Notes under the pieces: generated by a model
What the model saw: the letters and a program-made list of their open reading frames with translations, nothing else
Told to the model about the DNA's origin: nothing
Database searches by the model: none
Made by a program: the position numbers and the translations under genes
Source: Salinivenus lutea
GTDB taxonomy: Bacteria > Bacteroidota > Rhodothermia > Rhodothermales > Salinibacteraceae
Direction of reading: 5' to 3'
Length of the DNA stretch: 64,000 nucleotides
Assembly: GCA_002894685.1 (NCBI GenBank)
Contig: NCRC01000003.1
Location: 62,001 to 126,000 of the forward strand
Shown here: one piece after another, positions 42,206 through 52,357 of the stretch
Numbering within the stretch: the stretch's first letter is position 1
Layout: each line of letters begins with the position of its first letter

Positions 42206-42987
42206 TCGGGGGCGCGGGCCCAGGGCGCGGACGACGCCGGCTTCTCCTCTAGGTTCAGGTCCACTCCGTATCTCCTCGGAAGACGTCTGGAGAGCATCTA
42301 CCGTATCCCGTTTCCGAAGGGAGCGTCCGGATGTCTAGGCCGAAGCGTTTGGGCATGGACGATCAGTGCCGGGACAATCGGAGTCGCCGGACCAGAACTC
42401 GCCCCTCGTCTGTCCCCCATGAACGACCGTTCGGAACCAGAGCGGACGTGAAATAGGGGAGCGTCTTGTGCATCACGTCCTGAAGACAACTCCGCTTGTG
42501 TACCGGAAGTCTCGATATGTGATACACAAGCGCGTCAGCTTGCCGGAGGGCGTCGTGTGGTGTAGATCCAGGTCTCACGATGAGCTCTCCACGCTCCCTG
42601 CCCTCCAGCATCTTGCGAGCCTTCTAGTCCACCAGGAGGGAATTCGCCGAACAGGTCTTGTCCGGCTTCATGGAGAGGTCCGGGAAAGGGATGGTTAGCG
42701 GAACCAAATCCGCGGAAGGTCCATGCACTGGTACGGAATCTGAGCAATCGTACCAGTATCGTACCAGTAACTACGTCAGAAGACGCCGTTTCGCCGGATG
42801 GGCTCCGTCCACTGGCTTCCGCGACGAAGATCGTAGATGGCGTTCAGGGAAAATCGGAAATTGCAACAAGACGTCTCGGGACCCCCCTGTTCTACGGCGT
42901 TCAAGGGTGTTTTCGTCGAACTTTGGGCGTCAGCAGAAACCCATTCTCTGGTCGTCATGTGAAAGAGAGAGCATGAAAATCACCCTT
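42206..42987. other. Gene-poor region next to tRNA-Ser(UGA)
   Basis: 782 bp without a gene I can support. The short frames in it have no recognisable protein features. Base composition is less GC-rich than in the flanking genes. It holds the CGTACCAGT cluster described separately and lies directly 5' of a tRNA gene, a common insertion target, so it may be remnant mobile DNA; no integrase or attachment duplication was found. Confidence 0.45.
42727..42768. repeat. Three CGTACCAGT elements
   Basis: ATCGTACCAGT occurs twice in direct tandem (42747-42757 and 42758-42768). The inverse copy ACTGGTACG lies at 42727-42735. The arrangement resembles a cluster of binding sites for a DNA-binding protein. 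Confidence 0.6.
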
Positions 42988-43076
42988 GGAGGGGTGGCAG
43001 AGCCTGGTTGAATGCACCGGTCTTGAAAACCGGCAGGCCCGTTGCGGCCTCGAGGGTTCGAATCCCTCCCCCTCCG
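42988..43076 (+). tRNA. tRNA-Ser (UGA)
   Basis: An 89-nt tRNA: acceptor GGAGGGG / CCCCTCC, anticodon TGA in GGTCTTGAAAACC, a long variable arm (CAGGCCCGTTGCGGCCTC) and T-arm GAGGGTTCGAATCCCTC. Discriminator G, no encoded CCA. This is the second class II serine tRNA in the window. Confidence 0.96.
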
Positions 43077-43230
43077 CCTCGCCCCGCGGGGCCGCCGCGT
43101 GCGGCCTCGCGCCTCGGGCTGTAACGTTCAGGAGGCGCTGGCCGTTGATACGAAGGATCGGGACGACCGGCGGGCCCTGCCGGTCGTCTCTGGCCTGTGC
43201 GTCCGATTCCTTCACGCGTCGAGTTCGTTT

Positions 43231-44484
43231 ATGGCCGGCCCGGCCTCATCGGAGCTATCGTCCCTTCACCGGTTCGCGCGGCGCTACCTCCTCTACGGCA
43301 CAGCCCTCCTCGCGGCCCTGCTCCTCCTCACGGAGGCCACGGCGCCGCGCATCGTGGAGTGGTTCCAGACAACCAACCGGGAGCTGCTGTGGCTGCGCGT
43401 GCCGTTTGCGCTCTTTGCGTTCGTCGTGGGGCTGTGGACGCGCCTCCATCTGTGGGCCCTGTTGACGCCGCTGGTGCTGGCCCTCTTCCAGTGGGTCGAC
43501 GTGCGGACGAGCTGGCGCCGCGGCCTGTGGTGGGGGCTCGCGTTTGGCGTCCCCATCGCGGCCCTGCACGTGGCATTGGAGCAGGGCCTCTTTGCCCTCG
43601 CGACGTTCACGCGGGAGGGCGTCTACCCCGACTTCACGACCTCCTTCGTGCGGGCCGAGCCCTACGACATTGAGGACTGGCCGCTGGCGGTGCTGCTCTT
43701 CCGCCGCTTCGTGACGGACTACTTCACGTACTTCATCCTCGCGGCCCTGTGCTTTGCCTACGAGCATTTTGTGCGCTCCCGCGAGCAGGAGGCCCAAACC
43801 CAGGCGCTTCGGGGCGAGCTTGCGCAGGCGCAGCTCCAGGCCCTTCGCATGCAGGTGAACCCGCACTTTCTCTTTAATACGCTCAACGCGATTGCCGTGC
43901 TGGTGCGCGGGGGCGACACGGACAAGGCCGCCCGCACGCTTCGGCTGCTGAGCGACCTCCTGCGGGCCACCTTTCAGGGGGCCGACGTGCAGATGGTCCC
44001 CCTGCGGGAAGAGATCGATTTTCTGGAGCGGTACCTTGAGATCGAGCAGACCCGATTCGGCGACCGGCTGCAGGCGGAGATTTCGGTGGCCCCCAGCGTG
44101 AGCGAGGCCTCCGTGCCCTACCTCATCCTGCAACCCCTGGTCGAGAACGCGGTGCGCCACGGCGTTGCCCCGCACGCCGAGGCGGGACGGGTGCGGGTGA
44201 CCGCCGTCCCGGCGGGGCCCAACGGCAACCAGGTCGAGCTTACGGTGGCCGACAGCGGGCCCGGCTTCGACTCGTTCGATCCCGACGCCCTTTCGGATGA
44301 GGACAGCGTGGGCCTCTCCAACACCTGCCGGCGCCTGGACACCCTGTACGGCGACCAGCACTCCATAGAGCTGGGCACCGCCGCCGAGGGCGGGGCGCGC
44401 GTCACGATCCGCATACCGCGAGAGCCCGACGACACCCCGCTCGCCGAAGACGCCGTGGACCCCGTCACGGTGTCGGAATCTTAG
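43231..44484 (+). CDS. LytS/YehU-type sensor histidine kinase
   Basis: A 417-residue kinase. The N-terminal half holds four to five membrane helices (about 20-190) with no separate sensor domain. The His_kinase box is MQVNPHFLFNTLNAIAVLV, with the phosphorylated His in NPHF. The ATPase part has LILQPLVENAVRHGV and DSGPGF. LytS-type kinases signal to LytTR regulators, and one follows 50 bp downstream. ATG 43231 was chosen as the start before the first membrane segment; upstream sequence overlaps the tRNA gene region. Confidence 0.93.
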   Translation: MAGPASSELSSLHRFARRYLLYGTALLAALLLLTEATAPRIVEWFQTTNRELLWLRVPFALFAFVVGLWTRLHLWALLTPLVLALFQWVDVRTSWRRGLWWGLAFGVPIAALHVALEQGLFALATFTREGVYPDFTTSFVRAEPYDIEDWPLAVLLFRRFVTDYFTYFILAALCFAYEHFVRSREQEAQTQALRGELAQAQLQALRMQVNPHFLFNTLNAIAVLVRGGDTDKAARTLRLLSDLLRATFQGADVQMVPLREEIDFLERYLEIEQTRFGDRLQAEISVAPSVSEASVPYLILQPLVENAVRHGVAPHAEAGRVRVTAVPAGPNGNQVELTVADSGPGFDSFDPDALSDEDSVGLSNTCRRLDTLYGDQHSIELGTAAEGGARVTIRIPREPDDTPLAEDAVDPVTVSES

Positions 44485-44534
44485 CTCTCCGCTCCACTCG
44501 CGTTCTGTCTTCTCACTGATCGACGCCGCACCCC

Positions 44535-45332
44535 ATGTCGATTCGTGCCCTCATTGTTGACGACGAACCACTGGCCCGTACGGGCGTCCGGCAGCTCCTG
44601 GACTCGGTCGAGGAGGTGCGCATCGTCGGGGAGGCGGGGGATGGGCCCGAGGCCGTTCGCCTGATCGAGGACGAGGCCCCCGACCTCGTGTTTCTCGACG
44701 TACAGATGCCCGAGATGAGTGGGCTGGAGGTGGTCCGCGAGGTGGGCGTCGACCGCATGCCGCTCACCATTTTTGTAACGGCCTACGACGAGTATGCGCT
44801 GGAGGCGTTCGATGCCCACGCGCTCGACTATCTGCTCAAGCCCATCGATGAGGAGCGCTTTGCGGAGGCGATCGACCGGGCGCGCACCCAGCTCCAGCGG
44901 GCCGAGGCCGAAGACCTGAGCGACCGGCTCCGCGCCGTGCTCGACCGGTACGCGACGGAGGAGGACGAGGAAGAGGACACAAGCGATGAGGAGGAGCCCC
45001 TGGAGCGCTTCACCGTCCGCAGCCGCAAGCGCATCTACTTCGTGGAGGCCGATGAGGTGCAGTGGCTCGAGTCGGAGGGCGACTACGTGGCGCTTTGCGA
45101 CGGGGAGGAGAAGCACCTCATCCGCGCCACCATGAAAGAGCTGACCGAGCGGCTCGACGCCGAGCGCTTCCTGCGCGTCCACCGCTCCTACATCGTAAAC
45201 ACGAACTACGTCACGGAGCTCCGCCCGCTCGACCACGGCACGTACCGTCTCATTATGGAGTGCGGCACCCCGTTGAAGACGAGCCGCGGCTACCGGGAGA
45301 ACGTGGAGGCGCTGATTGGGGCGGACGGCTAA
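44535..45332 (+). CDS. LytTR-family response regulator
   Basis: A 265-residue transcription regulator. The receiver domain (1-120) has D9/D10, phospho-acceptor D55 (LVFLDVQMPEMSG) and K102 (YLLKPID). An acidic linker (EEDEEEDTSDEEE) joins it to the LytTR DNA-binding domain (about 160-260: RKRIYFVEADEVQWLESEGDYVAL, FLRVHRSYIVNTNYV). Cognate to the LytS-like kinase upstream. Its targets may include the envelope transport genes that follow, which is inference from position. Confidence 0.95.
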   Translation: MSIRALIVDDEPLARTGVRQLLDSVEEVRIVGEAGDGPEAVRLIEDEAPDLVFLDVQMPEMSGLEVVREVGVDRMPLTIFVTAYDEYALEAFDAHALDYLLKPIDEERFAEAIDRARTQLQRAEAEDLSDRLRAVLDRYATEEDEEEDTSDEEEPLERFTVRSRKRIYFVEADEVQWLESEGDYVALCDGEEKHLIRATMKELTERLDAERFLRVHRSYIVNTNYVTELRPLDHGTYRLIMECGTPLKTSRGYRENVEALIGADG

Positions 45333-45473
45333 GGGGGCCGAACGGAGAGTGAGCCCGGACGGGCGTCCGTCCGTCGACGCAGGCGGCCCGTTCGTCGCAC
45401 GAGGGGCATCCTGGCGGGGGCGCGGGCGTTGTGCATACCGGACGTTGTCCACTCACTAGCCGATCGCCGCGCC

Positions 45474-46793
45474 ATGATGTTCTCCCGCCCCCGTTTTTGG
45501 ATTGTCTCCGCCCTGCTTGGGCTTCTCGTGCTCGGTGGATGCGAGCCCTACATGAGCATGACCGATCAGGTCCCGGCGCAGACGCGTCGGGCCGCGGCCC
45601 TGCTTCCGGGCGGGCCGCGCGCCGTGGGGATGGTGAATCTGGAGGCGGCGTTTCAGCAGGTCGATGAGCTGCAGGACCTGACTGCGGACAGCCTTCGTGC
45701 CGCGGCGCCCCCGCCCGTCCGCGCCTTTCTGGAGGCGACGGGCCTGAACCCGCGAACGGACCTGAAGGCCGTATACGGCACCCTGGAAAAGGGCGACACG
45801 CAGGCAGTGAGCGCCGTGGTGTTCGCCAATCTCACCGCGGACCAAATGGACCAGTACCTGAACCAGGCGTCCGACGTGCAGGTGGAGCGCACCACGTACC
45901 GCGGCACGCCGCTCTACCGGATGGCGCTCGGGACGGGGGCCGGCGACGAGGCAAAAGATGAGCCCTCCGACGCCGCCCCGCAATCCGACGATGCGGTGCA
46001 CCTGGCGTTTGTCGACAACGGGACCGTGGGCGTGGCCTTTGACGCCGAGCGCGCCCGGGCCATGGTCGATCGGCACCAGGGGGACGAGGGGCGCCTCAGC
46101 GACGACGAGGCGTACATGACCCTCGTCCAGCGCCTGGGGCGCGACCGGACCGCCTGGGTGGCGGGGCGCAACGTGTTGCAGACGGTCCTCGGCGACTCGA
46201 CGGCCCTCGGGACGGCGGTGGCCTCGGCCGGAACGGCCGCGTCCGGCGAGGAGTCCGGGGCGGCGTCCGGCGAGGAGGACGGGTCGTCGGTGACCCAGGC
46301 GGGCGTTCAGCGCGCCCTCGTCCAGTGGTCGAATCGGGTGCTGGGACTCAACGAGATGTCCTCCGGCGTGTCGGCAATTGAAGAGAAGGCCGGCGGGAAG
46401 ATTGATCAACTGAAAGAGAATGTGCGCGAGCAGGCGCTGGCCCTCACGCTCACGGACGCGGCCCTGGAGGGGGATGTGTACCTGACGATGGCGGACGACG
46501 CCACCGCCAGCAATGTGGCCGAGATGGCCGAGGGGCTTCTGGCCGTCCTGCGCCTCTCCCAGAGCCAGCTCTCCGAACAGCAGCAGAACCTGCTGGAGCA
46601 GGCCACGGTCGAGCGCGACGGCCCGCTGGTCCGCGTGCAGTTCTCACTGGCGCGGGAGCTGCTGCGCCGCATGAAAGAGAACGAGGCGACCGCTCAGCGG
46701 GACGAGACCGTTCGTTGGTCCGATACGTCAACTCGTCCTGCAAATGAGGCAACTCATCGATTTAGCGGCATCATGCGGCCCCTTCCCTTGTAG
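45474..46793 (+). CDS. Lipoprotein of unknown function
   Basis: A 439-residue exported lipoprotein: MMFSRPRFWIVSALLGLLVLGGC gives lipidation at C23. The mature part is acidic, with a Gly/Ser/Glu-rich insertion (GEESGAASGEEDGSS) in the middle and alternating alpha/beta segments, for example RAVGMVNLEAAFQQVDEL and DRTAWVAGRNVLQTVLGDS. No enzyme motif is recognised. The shape is reminiscent of proteins that tally per-domain errors in other lipoproteins (DUF3352-like), but I cannot confirm it. It sits between the two-component genes and the MacB-like transporter. Confidence 0.7.
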   Translation: MMFSRPRFWIVSALLGLLVLGGCEPYMSMTDQVPAQTRRAAALLPGGPRAVGMVNLEAAFQQVDELQDLTADSLRAAAPPPVRAFLEATGLNPRTDLKAVYGTLEKGDTQAVSAVVFANLTADQMDQYLNQASDVQVERTTYRGTPLYRMALGTGAGDEAKDEPSDAAPQSDDAVHLAFVDNGTVGVAFDAERARAMVDRHQGDEGRLSDDEAYMTLVQRLGRDRTAWVAGRNVLQTVLGDSTALGTAVASAGTAASGEESGAASGEEDGSSVTQAGVQRALVQWSNRVLGLNEMSSGVSAIEEKAGGKIDQLKENVREQALALTLTDAALEGDVYLTMADDATASNVAEMAEGLLAVLRLSQSQLSEQQQNLLEQATVERDGPLVRVQFSLARELLRRMKENEATAQRDETVRWSDTSTRPANEATHRFSGIMRPLPL

Positions 46794-46916
46794 AAGATCG
46801 CGCGAGGTCGGGCAAGCGGGCAGGACTGCAACCTGCGGGCCCGACGCCCTGTCTGCTTCCGATGAGGCCGGCAGCTCACACGTTCGTGTCGTTTGCATAT
46901 TCCATCTCCCTACGCC

Positions 46917-48161
46917 GTGCGCCGGGTGCTCTTCGAAATTATTGAGGGCGTGCGCATCGCCGTCCAGGCCATCTGGGCCAACAAGATGCGTTCGACGCTC
47001 ACCACCCTTGGGGTCATCATCGGCATCGCGTCGGTGACCCTGATGGCGACGGTGATCAACGGCCTCAACCAGGAGTTCGAGAAGTCGCTCTCCCAGCTGG
47101 GGGCCGATGTGCTCTACGTCGACCAGTTTCCCTGGGGGCAAAATACGGACCGGGAGTGGTGGCGCCTGCGCAACCGCCCGGCGATCCAGCCCGCCCTGGC
47201 CCAGACGATCCGCGACCGGGCGCGCTTTGCCGCGGCGGTGGCGCCCACGACCGACACCGACCGGACGGTCGAGTACCAGGGGCGCGACATAGAGGCGGAG
47301 ATTACCGGCTCGACGCCGCAGTACGGACGCATCCGGGATGTAGAGCTGGCCCAGGGGCGCTTCTTCACCCAGTCCGACGAGCAGGGGGCGCGGAACGTCT
47401 GTGTGATTGGGGCCGACATTGCGAACGAACTCTTTCCGGTTGCCACGCCGCTGGGAAAGACGATTAAGCTCAACGGGCCGCCCTGTCGGGTCATTGGGGT
47501 GCAGACGCCGCAGGGAGAGGGCCTCTTTAGCGGCCCGGGCACGCCCGACGAGCGCATCATCATCCCCTTCAGCACCTACGACAAGCTGTTCGGGGTAAGC
47601 CGGCAGTGGGGCGTCAACATCATGGTGAAGGTGCGGGAGGGAACGTCCATGACGCGCGCCGAAGACGAACTCACCGGCATCCTGCGAACGGCACGGGGCG
47701 TGCCGCCGGGCGAGCGCAACAACTTTGCGATCAACGACCAGCAGCAGATCCGCGCCAGCTTTGCCGGGACCAAGGTTGCGATCTACGGCGTGGGCCTGTT
47801 CCTGACAGGGCTCGCCCTCGTGGTGGGTGGCATCGGCGTCATGAACATCATGTTCGTGTCGGTGCGCGAGCGGACGAAAGAGATCGGGATTCGCAAGGCT
47901 GTGGGGGCGAAGGAGCGGACGATTCTGCTCCAATTCCTCGTCGAAGCCATCATCGTGTGCCTCATCGGGGGGCTGATTGGCCTGGGCCTCTCGGCGCTCG
48001 GGGCCATGGGCATTAGCGCGCTCGGGTTTTCCGCCTCGCTACCGCTGCAGACCGTCCTCATCGCGTTCGTCATCTGCGTGGGGGTGGGGGTCCTCTTCGG
48101 CATTGCCCCGGCCTGGCAGGCGGCCACCGCCGACCCCATCGAGGCCCTCCGCTACGAGTAA
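46917..48161 (+). CDS. MacB-like ABC transporter permease 1
   Basis: A 414-residue FtsX/MacB-type permease. TM1 is in RSTLTTLGVIIGIASVTLMATVINGL, then a large periplasmic domain (about 60-270) and three further helices (VGLFLTGLALVVGGIGVMNIMFVSV, FLVEAIIVCLIGGLIGLGLSALG, VLIAFVICVGVGVLFGIAPAW). The coupling motif RTKEIGIRKAVGAKERTILLQFL and the C-terminal DPIEALRYE are typical. The ATPase is encoded separately further downstream. The start is uncertain: GTG 46917 used, TTG 46893 possible. A second, related permease follows 34 bp later. Confidence 0.9.
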   Translation: MRRVLFEIIEGVRIAVQAIWANKMRSTLTTLGVIIGIASVTLMATVINGLNQEFEKSLSQLGADVLYVDQFPWGQNTDREWWRLRNRPAIQPALAQTIRDRARFAAAVAPTTDTDRTVEYQGRDIEAEITGSTPQYGRIRDVELAQGRFFTQSDEQGARNVCVIGADIANELFPVATPLGKTIKLNGPPCRVIGVQTPQGEGLFSGPGTPDERIIIPFSTYDKLFGVSRQWGVNIMVKVREGTSMTRAEDELTGILRTARGVPPGERNNFAINDQQQIRASFAGTKVAIYGVGLFLTGLALVVGGIGVMNIMFVSVRERTKEIGIRKAVGAKERTILLQFLVEAIIVCLIGGLIGLGLSALGAMGISALGFSASLPLQTVLIAFVICVGVGVLFGIAPAWQAATADPIEALRYE

Positions 48162-48195
48162 CCGGCATCCGCTCTTCGAACCATCGCACGTCGCC

Positions 48196-49410
48196 ATGCA
48201 CCTGCTTGAAACGATCCGAGAGGCCCTGAGCGCCCTCCGGGCGAACAAGCTGCGCTCGTCCCTTACGCTGCTGGGCATGGTGATCGGCGTGTTTGCGGTG
48301 ATCGCCGCGGTGACGGCCGTCGACGTGATCGACCTTTACTTCAAGAGCTCGATTCAGGGCCTCGGCGCCTCCACGCTGTCGGTGGAGCGGTACGACTTTG
48401 GGGGCAACGAGGAGCAGTACCATCCGCCCCTCACGTACCGGCAGACGATGCGCCTCAAGGACCAGATGGGCAGCGCGTACACCGTGAGTGTGGAGGAATC
48501 CTTCGATGGGGGCGTAAAGGCCCAGTCGGCCCGCGAGGAGACCAACCCCAACATCAGCCTCTACGGGACGGATCAGTTCTTCCTTGGGAACTTCGGGTAC
48601 GACATGCGGGCCGGGCGCCCGTTTGCCGAACAGGATGTGCAAAACGCCCGTCCCGTGGCCCTGCTCGGCTCCTCGGTCGCCGAGGCCCTCTTCCCGGCCG
48701 TGAGCCCCATCGGCAAGGAGGTCAAAATCGGCCGGGTGCGACTGGAGGTGGTGGGCGTGCTGGCCGAAAAGGGCGGCCTCTTCCGCGACCCCAACTCGCG
48801 GGTCTACGCCCCGCTCACGTACCTGCTCGGCACCTACGGGGACGGAGGGCGCAGCATGAACTCGATTCGGGTGCGCGCCCCGTCGCCGGAGGCCCTGCCG
48901 GCCGCCCGCGAGGCCGTGATGCAACACCTGCGCACGATCCGCGCGGTGGGGGCGGGACAGCCCGCCAACTTCAATATCGATACGAGCGACGGGCTGCGGA
49001 GCACCTTCGCCGAGTTTACGAGCACCCTCACGATGGGCGGCGCGGCCGTGGGCCTCATTTCGCTGCTGGCCGCCGGGGTGGGCATCATGAACATCATGCT
49101 CGTTTCCGTCACCGAGCGCACGAAGGAGATCGGCATCCGGAAGGCTGTGGGGGCCAAGTGGTACGACATTCTGGGCCAGTTCCTCCTGGAAGCCGTCATT
49201 CTGTGCCAGGTGGGCGGGCTCGTGGGCATCCTCCTGGGCGGGCTTGGGGGCAACCTGACGGCCGTCTGGTTCGACATCCAGCCCGCCTTCCCGTGGCTCT
49301 GGGCCGGCGTTGCCGTGGCGGGCGTCACCCTGCTGGCCCTCGTCTTTGGCGGCTACCCGGCCTACAAGGCCGCCCGCCTCGACCCCATCGACTCCCTCCG
49401 ATACGAATAG
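48196..49410 (+). CDS. MacB-like ABC transporter permease 2
   Basis: A 404-residue paralogue of the preceding permease with the same topology: RSSLTLLGMVIGVFAVIAAVTAVDVI, a periplasmic domain, VGLISLLAAGVGIMNIMLVSV, RTKEIGIRKAVGAKWYDILGQFL and the ending DPIDSLRYE. Two different permeases with one ATPase gene suggest a heterodimeric MacB-like transporter, whereas E. coli MacB is a homodimer with the ATPase fused. ATG 48196 is clear. Confidence 0.92.
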   Translation: MHLLETIREALSALRANKLRSSLTLLGMVIGVFAVIAAVTAVDVIDLYFKSSIQGLGASTLSVERYDFGGNEEQYHPPLTYRQTMRLKDQMGSAYTVSVEESFDGGVKAQSAREETNPNISLYGTDQFFLGNFGYDMRAGRPFAEQDVQNARPVALLGSSVAEALFPAVSPIGKEVKIGRVRLEVVGVLAEKGGLFRDPNSRVYAPLTYLLGTYGDGGRSMNSIRVRAPSPEALPAAREAVMQHLRTIRAVGAGQPANFNIDTSDGLRSTFAEFTSTLTMGGAAVGLISLLAAGVGIMNIMLVSVTERTKEIGIRKAVGAKWYDILGQFLLEAVILCQVGGLVGILLGGLGGNLTAVWFDIQPAFPWLWAGVAVAGVTLLALVFGGYPAYKAARLDPIDSLRYE

Positions 49411-49458
49411 CGTGCCGCACAGGGACGGCACGCGAAGGTTCTGTTCCACAACACACCC

Positions 49459-50913
49459 ATGCACGATATGTCTCGACGCCTCGCCGCACGCATTCTTCCT
49501 ACGCTCCGGTCCCTGTGGAGGGGGCTTGCCCTGGCCGCGGCTGTGAGCATGGTGGGGGCGCCCGCCCTCCTGGCCCAGCCCAACCTCGGGGCCCGCACCG
49601 ACACCACCCAGGTGACCTTCGACGAAGCCGTTCGCATTGCGCTCGACCAGAACACCGACCTGCGGCGGGCGCAGGCGTCGGTGCAACAGAGCGAGGCGGA
49701 GCTTCAGTCCGAGTGGATGGACTTTGCCCCCAGCCTGAACATCTCGTCGAGCGTGCAGCGGCAGTACGGACGAAACTTCAGCCAGGTGACGGGCGACTTC
49801 ACCTCGCAGTCGACCGACTTTCTGAACATCGGGGGGAACTCCAACCTCACGATCTTTAACGGCTTCGAGAACATCTCGTCGGTCCGCTCGGCCCGGTCCC
49901 AGTCGGTTGCGGAGGAGTTCAACCTGCAGCGAACGCGGCGCGAGGTGGTGTTCACCGTGATGGAGCAGTTCATCAACCTGGTGGAGACGCGCGAGATTGT
50001 GCGGGTGCGCCAGGAGGAGCTCGATGCGCTCCAGCAGCAACTGCGGCAGATTGAGGAGTTTGTGGACGCTGGGTCGCGTCCGGTGTCGGAGCTGTACGCG
50101 CAGCAGGCCAACGTGGCGGAGGCCGAGCAGGCGCTGCTCCAGGCCCGGCGCGAGCGCGAGGTTGCCCAGACGCAGATCATTCAGACGCTCCAGCTCAACC
50201 CCCGCCGGCCCTACGACTTTCGCGTGCCCGATCCGCCGGGAGATTCGATCGAGGCGCGCACCTACGACTCCTCGGCGCTGATTGACGAGGCCTTTGAGCG
50301 ACGCCTGGACCTCCAGGTGGCGCAGGCGGACCAGCGGGCGGCCGAGCACAGCGTGCAGTCGGCACGGTCCCGGTACTACCCCAGCCTCTCGGTCGGGGCC
50401 AACTACGGCACGGACTGGTCGAGCAACTTCAGCATCCCGGATCCCGACAATCCGAACCAGCGGGTGGACGTGGGCTTCTCGGAGCAGCTTGAACAGAACC
50501 GGGGGGGCAGCATCTCTCTGTCCCTGAATATCCCGATCTTCGACCAGTGGCAGCGCGAGACCCAGATCCAGCAGGCCAAGGTGCAGGCCCGAAACGCCCA
50601 GTACGCCCTCGACGACCAGCAACAGCAGGTGGCGCTACAGGTGCGGCAGGCCTACCTCGACTACCAGAATGCCGTCCAACAGCTGGAGGCGGCCAACGCC
50701 CGCCTCCGGTCGGCCCGGCAGGCCCGCACCGCCGCCCAGGAGCGCTACAACCTGGGGGCGGCCTCGATCGTGGAGCTGCAGAACGCGAACCGCGACTTCG
50801 TGGACGCGGCGAGCCAGCAGGTGCGGGCCCGCTACACGCTCCTCTTCCGGGAGAAGCAAATTGACTACTTCGTGGGGCGTCTCCGGCCCACGGCGCCACT
50901 CTTCGGCGAATAA
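49459..50913 (+). CDS. TolC-family outer-membrane channel
   Basis: A 484-residue outer-membrane efflux protein. The signal peptide (about 1-38, ending LLAQP) has no lipobox. Then come two TolC repeats: VTFDEAVRIALDQNTDLRRAQ...LNISSSVQRQYG and LIDEAFERRLDLQVAQADQRAAEHSVQSARSRYYPSLSVGANYG. The C-terminal helical motif is YNLGAASIVELQNANRDFVDA. It lies between the permeases and the adaptor gene, so it most likely serves this transporter. ATG 49459 or 49468. Confidence 0.93.
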   Translation: MHDMSRRLAARILPTLRSLWRGLALAAAVSMVGAPALLAQPNLGARTDTTQVTFDEAVRIALDQNTDLRRAQASVQQSEAELQSEWMDFAPSLNISSSVQRQYGRNFSQVTGDFTSQSTDFLNIGGNSNLTIFNGFENISSVRSARSQSVAEEFNLQRTRREVVFTVMEQFINLVETREIVRVRQEELDALQQQLRQIEEFVDAGSRPVSELYAQQANVAEAEQALLQARREREVAQTQIIQTLQLNPRRPYDFRVPDPPGDSIEARTYDSSALIDEAFERRLDLQVAQADQRAAEHSVQSARSRYYPSLSVGANYGTDWSSNFSIPDPDNPNQRVDVGFSEQLEQNRGGSISLSLNIPIFDQWQRETQIQQAKVQARNAQYALDDQQQQVALQVRQAYLDYQNAVQQLEAANARLRSARQARTAAQERYNLGAASIVELQNANRDFVDAASQQVRARYTLLFREKQIDYFVGRLRPTAPLFGE

Positions 50914-50961
50914 CGTGCGTCCGTCGACTCTCACCTCTTCGAATCGGCACTGATCTTTGTT

Positions 50962-52320
50962 ATGGCATCTGCAAGTCGCACCACGCGTCGCGTTCTGTAT
51001 GGTCTTGGCGGCCTGTTGGCCGTGCTCGCCCTTTTGGGCGGGGCCGGCTGGGGCCTGGGCTGGTTTGGGGGAGGCGCGCCGGGGATCTCCGTTGAGACCG
51101 AGACGGCCCAGCAGCGCAGCATCACGCAAACGGTCACGGCCTTCGGGCGCTCGCAGCCCGAGGTGGAGGTGTCGATCAGCCCGGACGTGTCCGGCGAGAT
51201 CACAGAGTTGCCCGTACAGGAGGGAGACGTCGTGCAGGAGGGCGACCTGCTGGCGCGCCTGCGCCCGGACGACTACCGCGCCCAGCTGAAGCGGCAGGAG
51301 GCCACGGTGGCGCAGCAGCGAGCCACCCTCGCCGAACGCAGGGCCGACTCGGTGCAGGCCCGCCAGACGTTTGAGCGCCAAAAGGCCCTCTTCGAGAAGG
51401 GCGTCGTGCCGGAAAGCGAGTTCGAAACCGCGCAGTCCTCCTACCAGCAGGCCGTTGCCCGCCTGGAAGCCGCCCGGTTTCAGGTGAAGAGCGCCGAGGC
51501 GAGCCTCCAGGATGCGCGCGAGCAGCTGGAAAAGACGCGGCTCTACGCCCCGATGAGCGGCACCGTAAGCCGCCTCGACGTGGAGGTGGGCGAGCGCGTG
51601 GTGGGGACGCAGCAGCGGGCGGGAACGGAGATGATGCGCATCGCCCAGCTCGACCGGATGGAGCTGGAGGTGGACGTCAACGAGAGCGACGTGGTCAACG
51701 TGGCCAGCCGCGACACGGCCACCATCGAGTTTGACGCGCACCCGGACCGGACCTTTCGGGGGCGGGTGACCGAGATCGCCAACTCGGCCCGCATCGAGAA
51801 TGAGGGGAGTCAGAACGAGGTCACCAATTTTCCGGTCACCATCCGCGTGCTGGACGATCCGAACACGGGGCCCGCGGGCGGAGAGCAGGGCGTGTCGCGC
51901 CCCGAGGTGCCGAGCGGAGACGACCCCGCCCCGACGGTGCGGCCCGGCATGAGTGGGTCCGTCGACATCTACACCCAGACGGAGGACGACGCGGTGGCCG
52001 TGCCGATTCAGGCGGTCACGGTGCGCGACTTCAACGACGTAGGGCCGGAGGCCGACTCCACCGCCTCGTCGGGCGACCCCGGCGCGGAGGACTTGCGCAA
52101 GGTGGTCTTTGTGGCCGAGGCCGACACGGCCCGAATGGTGGAGGTGAATACCGGGATCGCCGACGACTCGCACATTGAGGTGCGGGCGGGGCTGGACGGC
52201 GGGGAAACCGTCATCACCGGCCCGTACAGTGCGGTCAGCCGCGAGCTCTCGCCCGGGACGAAGATTCGGACGGAGGGCGACAAGGCCGACGAGGGGGGCG
52301 TTGTTGCCTCCACACAGTAG
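50962..52320 (+). CDS. MacA/HlyD-type periplasmic adaptor
   Basis: A 452-residue membrane-fusion protein with an N-terminal membrane anchor (about 12-33, [22 protein letters not shown]). Lipoyl halves are [29 protein letters not shown] and [20 protein letters not shown], with a coiled-coil hairpin between them (about 110-190). An acidic segment near the end is unusual. It bridges permeases and TolC-like channel in the same five-gene cluster. Confidence 0.94.
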   Translation: MASASRTTRRVLYGLGGLLAVLALLGGAGWGLGWFGGGAPGISVETETAQQRSITQTVTAFGRSQPEVEVSISPDVSGEITELPVQEGDVVQEGDLLARLRPDDYRAQLKRQEATVAQQRATLAERRADSVQARQTFERQKALFEKGVVPESEFETAQSSYQQAVARLEAARFQVKSAEASLQDAREQLEKTRLYAPMSGTVSRLDVEVGERVVGTQQRAGTEMMRIAQLDRMELEVDVNESDVVNVASRDTATIEFDAHPDRTFRGRVTEIANSARIENEGSQNEVTNFPVTIRVLDDPNTGPAGGEQGVSRPEVPSGDDPAPTVRPGMSGSVDIYTQTEDDAVAVPIQAVTVRDFNDVGPEADSTASSGDPGAEDLRKVVFVAEADTARMVEVNTGIADDSHIEVRAGLDGGETVITGPYSAVSRELSPGTKIRTEGDKADEGGVVASTQ

Positions 52321-52357
52321 TGTCTTCCGCGTTTCGCACATCCACTTCCAGTCCGCC

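Noticed and set aside
42206..42987. Integrase remnant or tRNA attachment-site duplication
   Set aside because: No recombinase motifs in any frame and no copy of the tRNA 3' end elsewhere in the region.
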